A stretch of 64,000 bases of DNA from UBA7239 sp035430165 (GTDB lineage Bacteria > Pseudomonadota > Gammaproteobacteria > Pseudomonadales > UBA7239), in contig DAOMGE010000004.1 in NCBI GenBank assembly GCA_035430165.1, forward strand, positions 1 to 64,000, given 5' to 3'. The position numbers were made by a program, and so were the translations under genes. The notes beneath the pieces are model-generated. The model did not search any database. It was given only the letters and a program-made list of their open reading frames with translations, and was not told the origin of the DNA. This document shows, piece after piece, positions 16,589 through 25,761 of this stretch; within the stretch, counting starts at the first letter, position 1; every line of letters starts with the position of its first letter.

Positions 16589-17467
16589 ATGAGTTGGCTC
16601 GACAAAATTGTTCCTGCAGTGGTTCGTTCCGAAAAGCGCAACCAGGGTGAAAGTGCAATCCCGGAAGGCCTGTGGAAAAAATGTCCGAAATGCGAGGCGG
16701 TGTTGTACAAGCCGGAGCTGGATCGTTCGCTGGATGTTTGCCCGAAATGCGATCACCACATGCGTATCGGCGCGCGAACACGCATTGACTGGTTTCTCGA
16801 TAAAACGGGCCGTGAAGAACTGGCGACCGATGTGGAACCGATTGATCGCCTGAAATTCAAGGACGTGAAAAAATACAGGGATCGCCTCACGGCAGCACAG
16901 AAAGAGACCGGTGAAAAAGATGCACTGATTGCGTTCAAGGGCACAGTGAACGGTTTGCCGGTGGTTGTGTGTGCATTTGAGTTTGCTTTCCATGGCGGCT
17001 CGATGGGTTACGCCGTGGGCGAAAAATTCACCCGTGCGGCAACGCTGGCACTGAATGAAAAAATCCCCCTGGTCTGTTTTTCGGCTACCGGTGGTGCGCG
17101 TATGCAGGAAGCCCTGATTTCATTGATGCAGATGGCAAAAACCAGCGCTGTGCTGGAGCGCCTGAAAATGAACGGCGTGCCCTATATTTCCGTGATGACG
17201 GATCCGGTTTATGGCGGTGTCTCGGCGAGCCTGGCGTTGCTGGGTGATCTCAATATCGCCGAGCCCGGTGCACGTGCCGGTTTCGCTGGCCCCGGCATTA
17301 TCGAGCAAACCATTCGCCAGAAATTACCCAAAGGCTTCCAGCGCAGTGAATTCCTGCTGGAGCATGGTGCAATCGACCTGATCGTGCATCGCAAGGACAT
17401 GCGCGACAAACTGTCGGGCATTCTCGCCAAACTGATGTTGCAGCCAGCGCTGGCCAGTGGCGAGTGA
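16589..17467 (+). CDS. accD: Acetyl-CoA carboxylase carboxyltransferase subunit beta
   Basis: AccD with AccA transfers the carboxyl group from carboxybiotin to acetyl-CoA, the committed step of fatty-acid synthesis. The N-terminal zinc ribbon has C32, C35, C51 and C54 (CPKC, CPKC), and the carboxyltransferase core shows FSATGGARMQEALISLMQMAKT and PYISVMTDPVYGGVSAS. The 292 residues are a typical length. The stop overlaps the folC start (GTGA), implying translational coupling. Confidence 0.97.
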   Translation: MSWLDKIVPAVVRSEKRNQGESAIPEGLWKKCPKCEAVLYKPELDRSLDVCPKCDHHMRIGARTRIDWFLDKTGREELATDVEPIDRLKFKDVKKYRDRLTAAQKETGEKDALIAFKGTVNGLPVVVCAFEFAFHGGSMGYAVGEKFTRAATLALNEKIPLVCFSATGGARMQEALISLMQMAKTSAVLERLKMNGVPYISVMTDPVYGGVSASLALLGDLNIAEPGARAGFAGPGIIEQTIRQKLPKGFQRSEFLLEHGAIDLIVHRKDMRDKLSGILAKLMLQPALASGE

Positions 17468-18765
17468 CAGGGCATAACGCTTGCCGCAGTAACAGCGTGG
17501 GGCGTTACTCCACCGTTGACGCGTGGTTGCGTTGGCAGGAAACCCTGCACCCGAGTGTGATTGACCTTGGCCTTGTCCGCCTGCGTGAAGTCGCGGCGCG
17601 ATTGTTTGGCGACCAGTTTGAAACACAGCAACCCCTGACGATCACAGTAGCCGGTACTAACGGCAAAGGTTCCTGCGTCAAGACACTCAGTGTGTTATTG
17701 CGGGCGATGGGCAAACGTGTTGGTGCTTTTACATCCCCGCATCTGTTGCGCTACAACGAACGCATCTGTATTGATAATAACGACGTGAGTGATGCGGATT
17801 TGTGTGATGCATTTTCTGCCATTGATGCAGCGCGTGCAGACACCAGTCTCACCTATTTCGAATTCAATGCACTCGCGGCACTCTGGTTGTTCCGGAAGTA
17901 TCGCGTGGAGGTGCAGGTGCTGGAAGTGGGTCTCGGTGGAAGGCTGGATGCCGTGAATATGATCAATGCCGATATCGCCGTCATCACCAATATTGCACTC
18001 GATCATGTGGATTGGCTGGGCGATACCCGAGAAAAAATCGGTGCTGAAAAAGCGGGCATCCTGCGTGAACACGGCAAGCTGGTTTACGGTGAAGCCGATA
18101 TGCCGGAATCGATTTGCGATCGCATTGCCGAACTGGATGTCACATTCCGCCAGATAGGTGAAGAGTTTGGGTTTGTCCGGCAAGCCGGGGATCAATGGTT
18201 GTGGCAAGGCATGGATGCAGAGGGCGATGCCCTGCAACTGCGGGCCAGTAAACCCGCGTTACCGGAGCCGAGTGTAGCCTGCGCCTTGCAAGTGCTGGCG
18301 TGGCTGGATCTGTTTGATGCAGAAAAAATTGCTGCCGCTTTGCCGTCGTTGTCGCTGGCAGGGCGATTTGAACAACGTTCATATCGCGGCAAACTTTTTA
18401 TTCTTGATGTGGCGCACAATGCAGCTGGCGCAACGTTTCTGGCGGCCCGTTTACAGCAGGAAAATATCAGGCCTGTACTGCTGTTTTCAGCCATGGCGGA
18501 TAAGGACATTGCCGCTGTGTTGCAAGCGTTGCGGCCGTTTGTATCACGCGGTGTGTTTTTCCCCCTGAAAGACAATCCGCGTGCTGCGACGCCTGCGCAG
18601 TTGCAGGAGGCGGCACAGTCAGCAGGTTTTTCCAGTGCCGATTTCTGTGTCTGTGACGATTTCGGGGATGCATTGGCTTCCGCAGTTTCCGCTGGTACCG
18701 TACTGGTGTGTGGTTCTTTCTTTACGGTAGCCACGGCCAGGGAATATTTGCATGCTGACAGCTGA
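17464..18765 (+). CDS. folC: Bifunctional folylpolyglutamate synthase/dihydrofolate synthase
   Basis: FolC adds glutamate to dihydropteroate and then further glutamates to folates. The ATP P-loop is VAGTNGKGSCVKTL, followed by TSPHLLRYNERICID, the EVGLGGRLDAVN segment and the C-terminal ligase domain with LDVAHNAAGA. The protein has 433 residues from a GTG overlapping the accD stop by 4 bases. Its 3' end overlaps the next gene by 14 bases. The usual companions dedD/cvpA do not follow here. Confidence 0.95.
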   Translation: MTGHNACRSNSVGRYSTVDAWLRWQETLHPSVIDLGLVRLREVAARLFGDQFETQQPLTITVAGTNGKGSCVKTLSVLLRAMGKRVGAFTSPHLLRYNERICIDNNDVSDADLCDAFSAIDAARADTSLTYFEFNALAALWLFRKYRVEVQVLEVGLGGRLDAVNMINADIAVITNIALDHVDWLGDTREKIGAEKAGILREHGKLVYGEADMPESICDRIAELDVTFRQIGEEFGFVRQAGDQWLWQGMDAEGDALQLRASKPALPEPSVACALQVLAWLDLFDAEKIAAALPSLSLAGRFEQRSYRGKLFILDVAHNAAGATFLAARLQQENIRPVLLFSAMADKDIAAVLQALRPFVSRGVFFPLKDNPRAATPAQLQEAAQSAGFSSADFCVCDDFGDALASAVSAGTVLVCGSFFTVATAREYLHADS

Positions 18766-20260
18766 AAAACCGCAACGTGTGGGGATTTATTTTTTGTTGC
18801 CACTACTGGCTGCTGCCTGTTGTGTTGGCCTGTTATTGCTGGTCGTCGTCAGTCGCTGGGATTATCCGTATGAACTGGAATGGATCGAAGGTTCGGTATT
18901 GCAGCATGTGGTGAGAGTGTTGCAGGGAAAGCCGGTCTACGTGTTGCCGGATATGGAATACGCCCCTGCCTTGTATACGCCGGGTTATTACTACGCAGCA
19001 GCGGTGTTTGCCAGATGCCTGGGAGCCGGATTGCCGGCTTTGCGTGCCCTGTCTTTTTCTGCGTCCTTGTTATCTGCAGTTTTCATTGCGGGATCTGTCT
19101 GGACGCTGACGGCCTCTCGCCTTGCGACATTGCTGGCCGGCTTGATGTGGGCCTCGGTATTCCGTTTTACGGGTTTCTGGTTTGATATTGCGCGTGTCGA
19201 CAGCTTTTGGGTGTGCTGCCTGATGGGCTCGCTGTTCTGTCTGCTCCGTTGCTGGCGCCAGCCTGCTGTGTTGTTGCACGTGCTATTGGCAGCGGTGTGC
19301 CTGGCCCTGTCAGTTACTGTCAAACAATCATCCCTCATTCTGTTGCCTTTTCTGGCAGCGGCGGTTTTTTGCTGGGCAGGTTTGCGCATGGCAACGGTTT
19401 TTTCTGCGGTTGTACTGCTGTTGCTGGCGTGTTTTGTCGGTTATATGCAATACCAGTCCGGTGGGCTGTTCTGGTTCTACACCATGGCGATGGCGCCGCA
19501 CCATGGCACGACCAAGGGGTTTCCCGGTCATTTTTTCTATGGTGACCTGTTGTTTGCCATTCCGGTTTTTATCTACCTGAATATCTATTTCCTGTTGCGT
19601 AGCTGGGTTGATGCGGGCAAGCAGAAAACAGTCGGCCTGCTGGCTGTTTTCTCCGGTTTTTTCTGGATGAGTTTTTCTTCACGTTATTACATCGGCGGTT
19701 ACCTCAATGGAGTCATGCCGCTCGATTTTGTTGTGGTGTTGCTCGCGGCCAGTGGCTTTTTTGTGTTTATCAGTCACGTACCGTCTGTCTGGAAAAAATC
19801 GTTGCTCACATTCTGGCTGGTCGTGAACCTGGTCTTCAGCTGGTATGTGCCGGCTGCGAAAATCCCGACTGCGGCAGACAGGGCTTATGGTGATGCACTG
19901 GTGGCGCGTATCAAGGCTGTATCGGGCAGGGTCTGTCTCACGCGCCACAGCTATCTGGCATTTCTGGCGGGCAAGGATTTCTGTGCGCATGAGACGCAGC
20001 TGACTGATATTGTCAGCAGTGAAAATGCCGATATGAAAGCCAGGATTTTTGCGGATGTGAGGCAAAAAATTTCACAAGGTTTCTATCAGGTGCTGGTGAT
20101 TGACAGCATGCCGGAGCTGTCTGCCTATGTGAGCTTTGATACGATTCCCTATGTAGCATCCGATCTTGATGTTGATAAACGCTCACCGGTTTTTTATCCG
20201 GTCGTCAACGGCCCGCGTCCACGCGTATGGCTGGAATATAAACAACAACCGCTGCAGTAA
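18752..20260 (+). CDS. GT-C-like polytopic membrane protein (putative glycosyltransferase)
   Basis: The product has 502 residues and roughly ten predicted transmembrane helices. After the first helix an acidic loop (YELEWIEGS, then GKPVY and YTPGYYYAA) resembles the first periplasmic loop of GT39/ArnT-like enzymes, where acidic residues bind a polyprenyl-phosphate sugar donor. The C-terminal 130 residues form a soluble domain with DSMPELSAY. It overlaps folC by 14 bases and so is probably co-transcribed with it. The substrate is unknown and the family assignment is tentative. Confidence 0.65.
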   Translation: MLTAEKPQRVGIYFLLPLLAAACCVGLLLLVVVSRWDYPYELEWIEGSVLQHVVRVLQGKPVYVLPDMEYAPALYTPGYYYAAAVFARCLGAGLPALRALSFSASLLSAVFIAGSVWTLTASRLATLLAGLMWASVFRFTGFWFDIARVDSFWVCCLMGSLFCLLRCWRQPAVLLHVLLAAVCLALSVTVKQSSLILLPFLAAAVFCWAGLRMATVFSAVVLLLLACFVGYMQYQSGGLFWFYTMAMAPHHGTTKGFPGHFFYGDLLFAIPVFIYLNIYFLLRSWVDAGKQKTVGLLAVFSGFFWMSFSSRYYIGGYLNGVMPLDFVVVLLAASGFFVFISHVPSVWKKSLLTFWLVVNLVFSWYVPAAKIPTAADRAYGDALVARIKAVSGRVCLTRHSYLAFLAGKDFCAHETQLTDIVSSENADMKARIFADVRQKISQGFYQVLVIDSMPELSAYVSFDTIPYVASDLDVDKRSPVFYPVVNGPRPRVWLEYKQQPLQ

Positions 20261-20262
20261 AT

Positions 20263-20805
20263 TCAGCCAGCTGTGAGTGCGAGGAATTCCGAGCGGGTAG
20301 CGGGATTGGTCTGGAATGCACCGAGCATTGCCGAAGTTTTCATCACGGAATTCTGTTTTTCCACGCCGCGCATCATCATGCACATGTGGCGCGCTTCAAT
20401 GATCACGCCGACGCCAGCAGCCTGTGTTACATCACGGATAGTGGTGGCAACCTGTTGCGTCAGGTTTTCCTGGATCTGCAGTCGGCGCGCATACATATCG
20501 ACAATACGTGCCACTTTTGACAGGCCGAGCACCTTGCCGGTCGGGATATAGGCGACATGGCACTTGCCGATAAACGGTAGCAGGTGGTGTTCGCACATCG
20601 AATACAGCTCGATGTCTTTTACCACAACCATTTCGTTGCAATTGGAATCAAACAACGCACCATTGATGACCTCATCAAGGCTCTGGTGATAGCCGCGTGT
20701 CAGGAACTGGAAAGCCTTGGCAGCACGCTCGGGTGTATCGCGCAGGCCGTCGCGGTTCAGGTCTTCGCCGACCGCGCTGATAATTTTTGCAAAGGAATCT
20801 TTCAT
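20263..20805 (-). CDS. folE: GTP cyclohydrolase I
   Basis: FolE converts GTP to dihydroneopterin triphosphate, the entry to folate and queuosine/pterin synthesis. The zinc ligands are visible in MCEHHLLPF (C71, H74) and EARHMCMMMRG (C142). The 180-residue protein starts at ATG 20805, preceded by a GGGG-A ribosome-binding region; a longer in-frame extension lacks homology. It ends 2 bases from the convergent GT-C gene. The divergent prmB lies 165 bases away, and the shared gap should hold both promoters. Confidence 0.95.
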   Translation of the reverse strand: MKDSFAKIISAVGEDLNRDGLRDTPERAAKAFQFLTRGYHQSLDEVINGALFDSNCNEMVVVKDIELYSMCEHHLLPFIGKCHVAYIPTGKVLGLSKVARIVDMYARRLQIQENLTQQVATTIRDVTQAAGVGVIIEARHMCMMMRGVEKQNSVMKTSAMLGAFQTNPATRSEFLALTAG

Positions 20806-20970
20806 GGTTTTTTCCCCGTTGGATAGTGTCCACAGTAAGGGAAGGTGCGCTTCAGGTAAAGTTGGCGCACAGGATTTTGCGGTAATTCCATGCCTATGCG
20901 GATTATGGGGTTTTTCGGCAGTAAAATGCCGCAAGCAGGCAGTTGAATCGAAGAGGGCGGGATATCCGGT

Positions 20971-21846
20971 ATGACGCAGCAAATGACATTGCAGGACTGG
21001 TTGGCCGAGGCGGGGGCTGCCCTGCAGGATTCACAGGTGTTTCTCGGTCATGGTACGGACAATATGTGGGATGAATCCCTGCAATTGACGTTGCCGTTGC
21101 TGGCGATTCCGTTCGATGCGCCGCGCGACATCCTGCAGCGCGTGATTACCGACGAAGAATTGTTGCAGTTGCGCGCCGCGTTGCAGCAACGTGTTGAAAA
21201 ACGGATCCCGGTTGCCTACATCACACAGCAGTCCTGGTTTTGCGGCATGCCGTTCTATGTGGATGAACGTGTGCTGATTCCGCGTTCACCGATAGGTGAG
21301 TTGATTGAAAACGGATTTGCGCCGTGGTTGCTGCGGCAGCCGGCGCGAATTCTTGATCTGTGCTGTGGCAGTGCCTGTATTGCGATTGCCTGCGCAGAAT
21401 TTTTTCCTGATGCGGAAATCGATGCCGCAGATATTTCTGCAGATGCACTCGCGGTGGCGGCAATCAATGTCGAGCATTACCAGTCTGCTGTCAGCCTGGT
21501 GCAATCTGATATGTTTTCAGGTTTACAGGGTCGTCGTTATGACCTGATTGTCTGCAACCCGCCGTATGTGGATGCCGATGATATGGATACCTTGCCGGAT
21601 GAGTATCGCCATGAGCCGGCGCTGGCGCTGGCATCCGGTACGGATGGCCTGGATTTTACGCGGCAGCTTTTGCGCGAAGCTGCAGATCACCTGACGGATG
21701 ACGGTGTGTTGATTGTCGAAGTGGGAAACAGTGCCCCGGCACTGGAAGAGGCCTTTCCGTTTGCACCGTTTGTGTGGCTGGAATTCGAACGCGGTGGTGA
21801 TGGCGTGTTCCTGTTAACGGCGGACGCGTTGCGACAGCATTTCTGA
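20971..21846 (+). CDS. prmB: 50S ribosomal protein L3 N5-glutamine methyltransferase
   Basis: PrmB methylates a glutamine of ribosomal protein L3 using SAM. The N-terminal FLGHGTDNMWDES distinguishes PrmB from PrmC. The MTase core has ILDLCCGSACIAIA (SAM site) and the CNPPYVDADDM (NPPY) catalytic motif. The length, 291 residues, is slightly short of the family norm. The gene converges on ccmB with four bases between the stops. Confidence 0.93.
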   Translation: MTQQMTLQDWLAEAGAALQDSQVFLGHGTDNMWDESLQLTLPLLAIPFDAPRDILQRVITDEELLQLRAALQQRVEKRIPVAYITQQSWFCGMPFYVDERVLIPRSPIGELIENGFAPWLLRQPARILDLCCGSACIAIACAEFFPDAEIDAADISADALAVAAINVEHYQSAVSLVQSDMFSGLQGRRYDLIVCNPPYVDADDMDTLPDEYRHEPALALASGTDGLDFTRQLLREAADHLTDDGVLIVEVGNSAPALEEAFPFAPFVWLEFERGGDGVFLLTADALRQHF

Positions 21847-21850
21847 TGCG

Positions 21851-22525
21851 TTAGTCGTCAGTGCTGATCCGCAAACCGGCAATGACCACCAGCGGTGTGA
21901 GACCGAGTGCAAACAGGGCAAACGCGGCGAGTATTGCAATTTGTCCTGCGGGAAAAATACCACCGATTGCTTGCGCGGTTGCACTGGCACCGAATATGAG
22001 AACAGGCACGTACAACGGCAAGACAATCACGGCAGTCAATAAACCGCCACGTCGCAAGCTTACTGTCAGCGCTGCGCCGATTGCGCCGACCAGTGACAGG
22101 CTGATCGTGCCGAGGGCCAGCGACAACAACAAGACCGGTACGGCTGCAGCGGGCAGTGACAGCATCAATCCCAGCACGGGCGCCACCAGCACCAGTGGCA
22201 AACCGGTAAACAGCCAATGCACCAGCACCTTGATCCAGACGATGCCGTACAGCGCATCGGGCAGCAGTAAATATTGTTCCAGCGTGCTGTCGTCGTAATC
22301 GCGGCGGAATAACATGTCTGCGGATAACAGGCTTGCCAGCAGTGCAGCGACCCACAACATACCGGGCGCGATGGCGGCCAGTTGGGATTTGTCGACGCCG
22401 ACGCCGAGTGGCACCAGTGTGATTACCATCAGGAAAAACGCGACTGGATTGATGGCGTCACCCAGGTTGCGCCAGGCGAGCTGCCATTCGCGTACGAGTG
22501 TCGCTCGCAGTATGGTGCTACTCAT
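21851..22525 (-). CDS. ccmB: Heme exporter membrane protein CcmB
   Basis: CcmB is the membrane subunit of the CcmAB transporter of cytochrome c maturation system I, which with CcmC loads heme on CcmE. The 224-residue protein has about six hydrophobic helices and the conserved MLWVAALLASLLSADMLFRRD and DDSTLEQYLLLP segments near the cytoplasmic coupling loop. It overlaps ccmA by 4 bases. The next system I gene, ccmC, is not present downstream; instead the convergent prmB begins at once. Confidence 0.92.
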   Translation of the reverse strand: MSSTILRATLVREWQLAWRNLGDAINPVAFFLMVITLVPLGVGVDKSQLAAIAPGMLWVAALLASLLSADMLFRRDYDDSTLEQYLLLPDALYGIVWIKVLVHWLFTGLPLVLVAPVLGLMLSLPAAAVPVLLLSLALGTISLSLVGAIGAALTVSLRRGGLLTAVIVLPLYVPVLIFGASATAQAIGGIFPAGQIAILAAFALFALGLTPLVVIAGLRISTDD

Positions 22526-23184
22526 TTGGCGACACCGTTTACTTTCGACAACAGCAATGTCTGGTGCGTGATATCGATTTTTTCGATGCCATGGTGTGTG
22601 GTCAGTACAATCATGCCGCCGCGTGAAAGATGACCGCGCATGCAGTTCAGTATGGGTGCAAACCCGTTGGCATCGATGGCGGTAAACGGTTCATCGAGAA
22701 CCCACAGTTTTTGCGGACTGAAATACAACCGTGCTAATACAACGCGGCGTTGCTGGCCTGCGGATAGCTGGTGCACGGGCAAATCCGATTTGCCGCGCAA
22801 GCCAAGATCTGCCAGTGCTGCCGGCACAATATCCGGATCGGCATTGGCGCACTGTGCGTACCACGCCAGGTTTTCACGAGCGGTCAGGCGCGCTTTCAAT
22901 GCCGGTTGGTGGCCGAGATAGAGCAGTTGTGAGGCGTAGTGTGGCCAGCAATGCCGCACATTTTCATCACACCAGCGCAACTCGCCTTCGTAATGGCGGT
23001 TGAGACCTGCGATTACGCGCAACAACGTGGTTTTGCCACTGCCGTTTTCGCCGGCCACGTGCAACAACTCACCACTTTTTAAAACGCAGCCAACACCGTC
23101 AAAAAGGGTTTCATAACCCTTTTCGCAGCGGATGTCACAGAGTTGCAGTTTTATGGCGTCCAAAAAGACCTGTCCTGTCAGCAA
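22522..23184 (-). CDS. ccmA: Cytochrome c biogenesis ATP-binding protein CcmA
   Basis: CcmA is the ABC ATPase that releases holo-CcmE. Walker A is GENGSGKTT, the signature is LSAGQQRRVVLARL and Walker B is LWVLDEPFTA. The 220-residue length is normal. The start used is ATG 23184; the first dozen residues are atypical, so a start at a slightly later codon is possible. The partner ccmB overlaps by 4 bases. An unrelated oxygenase gene lies 20 bases upstream. Confidence 0.92.
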   Translation of the reverse strand: MLTGQVFLDAIKLQLCDIRCEKGYETLFDGVGCVLKSGELLHVAGENGSGKTTLLRVIAGLNRHYEGELRWCDENVRHCWPHYASQLLYLGHQPALKARLTARENLAWYAQCANADPDIVPAALADLGLRGKSDLPVHQLSAGQQRRVVLARLYFSPQKLWVLDEPFTAIDANGFAPILNCMRGHLSRGGMIVLTTHHGIEKIDITHQTLLLSKVNGVAK

Positions 23185-23204
23185 GGTTCTCGCTCAGGCC
23201 GGAT

Positions 23205-23939
23205 TCACTGTGGCCTGTCACGCCACAAGGTTTTGAACTGGCCTTCGCCACCCGAGCCGTCATCGCGGCCGTTAGTGTAATAGTAAAACGCCAGTGAGTT
23301 GCGTGTGCGGTCTGGCGGGCAGGCCAGCGGGTCGGGGTGGCCATGGAAGGAATGGTCAGTGGTATTGAAGACGACGCAGCGATTGAGAATCGGTGACACG
23401 CGCTTTTCACAGCATCGCATGTTGGTGTCCCACAACTCGAGAATGCCGCCCCAATCATCCTGCCAGCCTTCATTCAGGTAGAGCAACACATTCAGTCGAC
23501 GATCCAGTTTGCGGCGCTCATCGCGATTGAAGTCGGCGTGGATGTCCAGCTTGCCACCCGGCAATATCTGGTGAAATGCACCGCCGAAAAAATGCGGATC
23601 GGGAATGATGCCCTTGATGCCGGATAATTTTTCGAGGAAGTCGATAAACACATGATCGTTAAATAACAACACCATGTGACGCGCAAATCCTGTTACGCCC
23701 CTGAAATAATTTTCTTGCAAACGCGATTGTTTGAAGACCTGGTGTGGATTGTCACGACGCTGGAATCCTTCAAAATCGCGTGCAGGAAATTCTCGCGCCA
23801 GTCGCAGTGCAATATCGTCCGGCAGCAGGTTATCAATGACGGCGTGTGGAAAAGGTGATGCCGTGCGATACGCTTCTGCCATGGCATCAGCGCGTGCGTG
23901 CAGGCTGTCCGGATCAAAATAAAAATAGTCATTGCTCAT
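23205..23939 (-). CDS. 2-oxoglutarate/Fe(II)-dependent oxygenase (prolyl-hydroxylase-like)
   Basis: This 244-residue protein has the facial triad of 2OG-Fe(II) enzymes: H-x-D in DIHADFNRDERR, the distal His in DHSFHGHPDPL, and the 2OG-binding Arg in DRTRNSLAFYYY. The RRLNVLLYLNEGWQDDWGGILELW core is typical of P4H-like and Ofd1-like hydroxylases, which act on proteins (for example ribosomal prolines) or amino-acid derivatives. The substrate here is unknown. It lies directly upstream of ccmAB on the same strand and could share their transcript. Confidence 0.85.
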   Translation of the reverse strand: MSNDYFYFDPDSLHARADAMAEAYRTASPFPHAVIDNLLPDDIALRLAREFPARDFEGFQRRDNPHQVFKQSRLQENYFRGVTGFARHMVLLFNDHVFIDFLEKLSGIKGIIPDPHFFGGAFHQILPGGKLDIHADFNRDERRKLDRRLNVLLYLNEGWQDDWGGILELWDTNMRCCEKRVSPILNRCVVFNTTDHSFHGHPDPLACPPDRTRNSLAFYYYTNGRDDGSGGEGQFKTLWRDRPQ

Positions 23940-24173
23940 GTGGGCAGTCTTTTTGTGTCGGTGCGATGTTGATCGGTTGTGATGCTTTATAGCAGCTTAT
24001 AAAAGTATATACAAAATACATTTTATTTGTGTGGTTATACGTTAATTTAAGTCAATAAATTCAGGCAATGCCTGTGTTCGAATGGCGCTCACAGTGAAAT
24101 GACAACTGTATTGATTGGCCAGAAGTTGTATTTGGCCAGCGTTGAAGTAATTGACCAAGACCGAGGTGTACAC
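23940..24173. other. AT-rich intergenic region between oxygenase and ompW genes
   Basis: Bases about 23985-24065 are strikingly AT-rich (TATAAAAG, TATATACAAAATACAT) compared with the flanks. The region must hold the divergent promoters for ompW and for the oxygenase gene. I could not fix a confident -35/-10 pair and see no clear FNR/Anr dyad, although ompW genes are often oxygen-regulated. Confidence 0.4.
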
Positions 24174-24857
24174 ATGAAAGCGATGAAGACAGTGTTAGTG
24201 GGTGGCGTGATGTTGATGGGTGCAGCCATGGGCGCGCAAGCCTATGAAGCGGGCGACTGGATAGTGCGTGCAGGCGCAGCGACCGTCGTGCCCAATGACA
24301 GTTCTTCTGTAGTGAAGTTGAATGGTGCACCTGCAGTGGCAGGTGGTGAAGTCCGCGTCAGTAATAATACGCAACTTGGTCTTACGGGTACTTACATGTT
24401 CACGCCGAATGTTGGTGTTGGTCTGTTGGCTGCTACGCCGTTCAAACATGACATCACTGCGAATGACAAATTGTCCGTGGTGTCTCATGACATTGGTAGT
24501 ACGGAACATTTGCCTCCAACCCTTACAGCCCAGTATTACTTCAACAACAGCTCTGTTGTGACGCCTTATGTCGGTCTAGGTCTTAACTACACGACATTTT
24601 TTCACACCGATGTGGATCCAAAACTTGAGGCAGCACTCGGTGGCCACAGCTCAATGAAACTCAGTGATTCCTGGGGTCTGGCTGCAGAGGCAGGCATGGA
24701 TGTGAGCCTGGGGAACAACTGGTTGTTGAATGCCAGTGTCTGGTACATTGATATCGATACACAGGCAACGATCACTTCTTCTGCCGGTAACAAGGTCAAG
24801 ACAGATGTGACGATTGATCCATGGGTTTACATGGTGGGTGTCGGCTACAAGTTCTGA
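24174..24857 (+). CDS. ompW: Outer membrane protein OmpW
   Basis: OmpW forms an eight-stranded outer-membrane barrel with a hydrophobic channel. The 227-residue precursor has a signal peptide ending AQA-YEAGDW, the mature start WIVRAGAATVVPND, the central LPPTLTAQYYF and YVGLGLNYTTFF strands, a WGLAAEAGMDV segment and the terminal VGYKF aromatic residue needed for barrel assembly. I chose ATG 24174, where the signal peptide begins. A strong terminator follows at 24887. Confidence 0.95.
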   Translation: MKAMKTVLVGGVMLMGAAMGAQAYEAGDWIVRAGAATVVPNDSSSVVKLNGAPAVAGGEVRVSNNTQLGLTGTYMFTPNVGVGLLAATPFKHDITANDKLSVVSHDIGSTEHLPPTLTAQYYFNNSSVVTPYVGLGLNYTTFFHTDVDPKLEAALGGHSSMKLSDSWGLAAEAGMDVSLGNNWLLNASVWYIDIDTQATITSSAGNKVKTDVTIDPWVYMVGVGYKF

Positions 24858-24886
24858 TAGGGTCTCTATTGCTATCGTTCCCGTTG

Positions 24887-24915
24887 AAAAAGCCTCCGCA
24901 AGGAGGCTTTTTTTT
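24887..24915 (+). terminator. Terminator of ompW
   Basis: Stem GCCTCC (24892-24897) pairs with GGAGGC (24902-24907) around a GCAA tetraloop, with A-tract before and eight T after. The A- and T-tracts on both sides suit termination in both directions, including the convergent tlyA transcript. Confidence 0.92.
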
Positions 24916-24918
24916 CAG

Positions 24919-25683
24919 TCATGTCTTGTGTTGGCAAAAAACAAAAAACTCGCGGTTGCCATCGCCGCCGTTTATCTGGCTGGAAAAATAATCCAGTACC
25001 TGCAGATGATTTTCTTCGCACGTTGTGCAAATACGCTGCCGGATTTCAGGGAGAATCCTGTCTGACTTCAGCAGGCCTTGTTTGTTAAGGTGTTCAGGGC
25101 CAGCTTCAAACTGGGGTTTGACCAGAGCCAGCAAGTATCCACCATCGCACAACAATGCCGCGAGTGACGGCAGGATCAACGTTTGGGAAATAAACGAGAC
25201 ATCCATCACGGCCAGATCAAATCCGCGACGTTTTTCCGTGTGTGCCAGCAATTCTGCAGGCAAGGCACGGGCATTTATTTTCTCAAGGCTGGTGACGCGC
25301 GGGTTGTCACGCAAGCTCGGGTGCAGCTGGCTGTGGCCGACGTCAATGCCGACAACATGCGCAGCGCCAGCCTGCAACAGGCAGTCGGTAAAACCGCCCG
25401 TGGATTGTCCTATGTCGAGACATGTCAGGCCGTTAACATCCAGTTCGCAGTGCGAGAGTGCGCCGGCAAGCTTCAGCCCGCCGCGCGACACGTAGCGTGT
25501 TTCGCTGTCGTCACACAAGCGCAGGCAGGTACGTGTTGATAATGGTTGGCTGGCTTTCTGCAGCAGGTGCCACTCGCCATGATTGTCTTGCCATTGCACG
25601 CCGTGCGAGCTGATGAGGCGCTGCGCTTGTGCCCGTGAACTGGCGAGGCCTTTTTCGACAATCAGTAAGTCGGCGCGTTGCAT
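24919..25683 (-). CDS. TlyA-family 16S/23S rRNA 2'-O-methyltransferase
   Basis: The 254-residue protein has an N-terminal S4 RNA-binding domain (RADLLIVEKGLASSRAQAQRLI) and a FtsJ-like methyltransferase domain with the SAM site CLDIGQSTGGFTDCLLQ, VMDVSFIS and ALVKPQFEAG. The family (often labelled hemolysin A) 2'-O-methylates rRNA in several bacteria. I chose ATG 25683: a longer in-frame extension would run through the divergent tadA gene antisense and carries no family sequence. It is divergent from tadA. Confidence 0.9.
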   Translation of the reverse strand: MQRADLLIVEKGLASSRAQAQRLISSHGVQWQDNHGEWHLLQKASQPLSTRTCLRLCDDSETRYVSRGGLKLAGALSHCELDVNGLTCLDIGQSTGGFTDCLLQAGAAHVVGIDVGHSQLHPSLRDNPRVTSLEKINARALPAELLAHTEKRRGFDLAVMDVSFISQTLILPSLAALLCDGGYLLALVKPQFEAGPEHLNKQGLLKSDRILPEIRQRICTTCEENHLQVLDYFSSQINGGDGNREFFVFCQHKT

Positions 25684-25761
25684 GGTGAGTTTTCTTGGGA
25701 GGCGGATATTGGCTTGCGCTATCATAGGGTCAGGTGAGCGCATGGCAACAGGTAATTGTGA

